A stretch of DNA of 64,000 nucleotides. It comes from Crotophaga sulcirostris (taxonomy: Eukaryota; Chordata; Aves; Cuculiformes; Crotophagidae). The DNA lies in NCBI GenBank assembly GCA_013397455.1, contig VYZB01000145.1, positions 1,895,104 to 1,959,103 on the forward strand, read 5' to 3'. Positions 62,676 to 64,000 of this stretch are shown piece by piece; position 1 is the stretch's first letter, and the number at the start of each line of letters is the position of its first letter. The position numbers and the translations under genes are program-made. Under the pieces are notes generated by a model that worked only from the letters and a program-made list of their open reading frames with translations, was not told the DNA's origin and did not search any database.

Positions 62676-62688
62676 TGTAATCATTAAC
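62676..62688. promoter_or_regulatory. HNF1-like palindrome, distal
   Basis: TGTAATCATTAAC matches GTTAATNATTAAC at 11 of 13 positions with a perfect right half-site (ATTAAC). It is about 80 bases upstream of the proximal site. Confidence 0.65.
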
Positions 62689-62699
62689 AGGGATGCGCC

Positions 62700-64000
62700 G
62701 CTGTGGGACCCCAGGCAGGGCCTTCCTGGACGCGACGGGTGGCACACGGACGGGAGGAGGAGACGTGCTGGGGTGAGTGTGCGGCGCGTCCCGCGAGCGC
62801 CAGCCTGGGAACAGCCCTACCAGCTCCGTGTGAGGGAGGGGGCTCCCTTTGGAGGTGCCAGCACACCCAGCTCTCGTGGGGAGGTGATGGGGTGGGGACA
62901 TCGGCGAGGTGACGGCTCGGCGCGGTGCCCTGCTCCGCTGTGACCTCGCTGGGTCAGGGTGACTCCCACCCAAAATGACCAGCGGCCACGTGCTGCGCAA
63001 CTTCATGCCTGAATAATAATAAAACCAGAATCAGAGTGGATGCTCGGGAGGATTCAGGGCCATTCGAGATCAGAGGAGGGTTTGATTACACTGTGCTGGC
63101 AAAGAGACCTGGGTAATGGGTTATTTGGGTATAAACACAGATATCTGATCTCTTCTGTGCCCACCCTGCGTTGTGGTTTACCCCCAGCCCGCGACAAAGC
63201 AGCAGGTGGGTGCTCACTCCGTACTCTCCCAGTGGATGGGGAGGAGAAATGAAAATAAAGGGTAAAGCTCGTGGGTTGGGATAAAGACAGCAAAGGAAGA
63301 GAAAAATAATTACTATAAAAGAATACATAAAGCAAGTGATACACGGTGTAACTGCTAATCACCCCAAAAAACAACCCCCACCCCGCTCCCAGGCAGCGAT
63401 TCCCCAGTCCAATACTGAGCACGGCATCGATGCAGTGGGATATCCCTCCGGCCGGCCCGCATCGGCTGTGGCCCCTCTGCACTTCCATGCAACTCCCACC
63501 ATCCTAGGAAAACTGCCTCTGGCCCAGCTGAAACCAGCACCATGTTCCCATGCCCCCAGCACACTGACATCCCCCCCAGCAAGGTGCCCCCCAAGGGGCA
63601 GATTTTAAGTTACTTGTCCTTTTTTTTTCCAGCTTTCCAGCAAGTCAGCATGCTTTCTGAGCTCTTTCCCATTTTGTTTTTTGTTGGTTTGTTTGTTTTG
63701 TTATTTGGGGGCAGTTGGGTGTGGTTTGGGTTTGGTTTTTTGCAGGCAGGGGCTTTTCAGGATCAGTTTTGTTGCTCCACCAGCTTTCCCCTCCACAGCT
63801 ACCCATGGGGTGGGTGGATGTGCTGGTCATTTTGCTTCTTTTACACCTCTACTTTTTACTTTTGCTCTCTTTAATCTTTTTCGTGCTTGTTCTGGTTGTC
63901 TTTCCTTGTTTATATTTTTATCTTGTTTTACTCTTTTTATTTTATTATTTCTTTTTCCCCTTTTTTTCATTCTTTTCCTTTTTCTCCTCCCCCCCTTTCT
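62700..64000. other. Flank upstream of GC
   Basis: 62690-62960 is GC-rich with several CpG; the rest becomes AT-rich and ends in a pyrimidine-rich tract. I see no exon of a further gene and no CR1. Confidence 0.7.
63840..64000. repeat. Pyrimidine-rich low-complexity tract
   Basis: Mostly T and C on the + strand, with T runs up to seven and few purines, running off the end of the window. A looser GTTTG/T-rich section precedes it at 63670-63760. Confidence 0.8.

Noticed and set aside
1..64000. tRNA, rRNA, CRISPR arrays, retroviral LTR elements
   Set aside because: No cloverleaf with A/B boxes, no spaced identical repeats and no LTR pair or retroviral frame were recognised by eye; a tRNAscan or RepeatMasker run would be decisive.

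Overview
This is vertebrate nuclear DNA from a bird. Two genes can be read exon by exon and they point towards each other: SLC4A4 (electrogenic sodium bicarbonate cotransporter NBCe1) on the + strand and GC (vitamin D-binding protein) on the - strand. They are convergent neighbours in human too, so synteny supports both calls. The avian assignment rests on about 28 fragments of CR1 LINE retrotransposons, many with the 3' end typical of bird CR1 (ATTCTRTG-type octamers), and on the very compact GC gene. The exact bird cannot be named from this window; the CR1 load would suit a lineage rich in CR1.

Positions 1-53070 hold the 3' part of SLC4A4. Nineteen exons between 39 and 48660 encode the last 834 residues: the end of the cytoplasmic N-terminal domain, the whole membrane domain and the standard C-terminus. 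The first about 244 residues lie upstream of the window. All 18 introns between them have GT-AG ends and every exon junction keeps frame. The last coding exon (48617-48696) can be read in two frames, depending on whether the preceding 97-nt exon is included. Past it lie a 905-base assembly gap (49133-50037), which probably hides the start of the terminal exon, and then about 3 kb of 3' untranslated region ending at an AATAAA signal at 53046.

Positions 53075-56430 are a short intergenic stretch with one CR1. Positions 56435-62540 hold the complete GC gene on the - strand: TATA box, signal-peptide exon, twelve coding exons (483 codons plus stop), a probable non-coding thirteenth exon and a polyadenylation signal. 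Two palindromes resembling HNF1 sites lie just upstream of the TATA box, which fits a liver-expressed gene. Positions 62700-64000 are upstream flank ending in a pyrimidine-rich tract.

Functionally the genes are unrelated: SLC4A4 moves Na+ and bicarbonate across epithelial and other plasma membranes, and GC encodes a secreted albumin-family carrier of vitamin D sterols and actin. I found no other protein-coding gene, no recognisable RNA gene, no CRISPR array and no undescribed gene system. The items worth a second look are splice-dependent dual-frame coding, the gap over the NBCe1-C tail, a 39-bp direct repeat around one exon, the GC promoter, and an avian GC tail with two extra cysteines.
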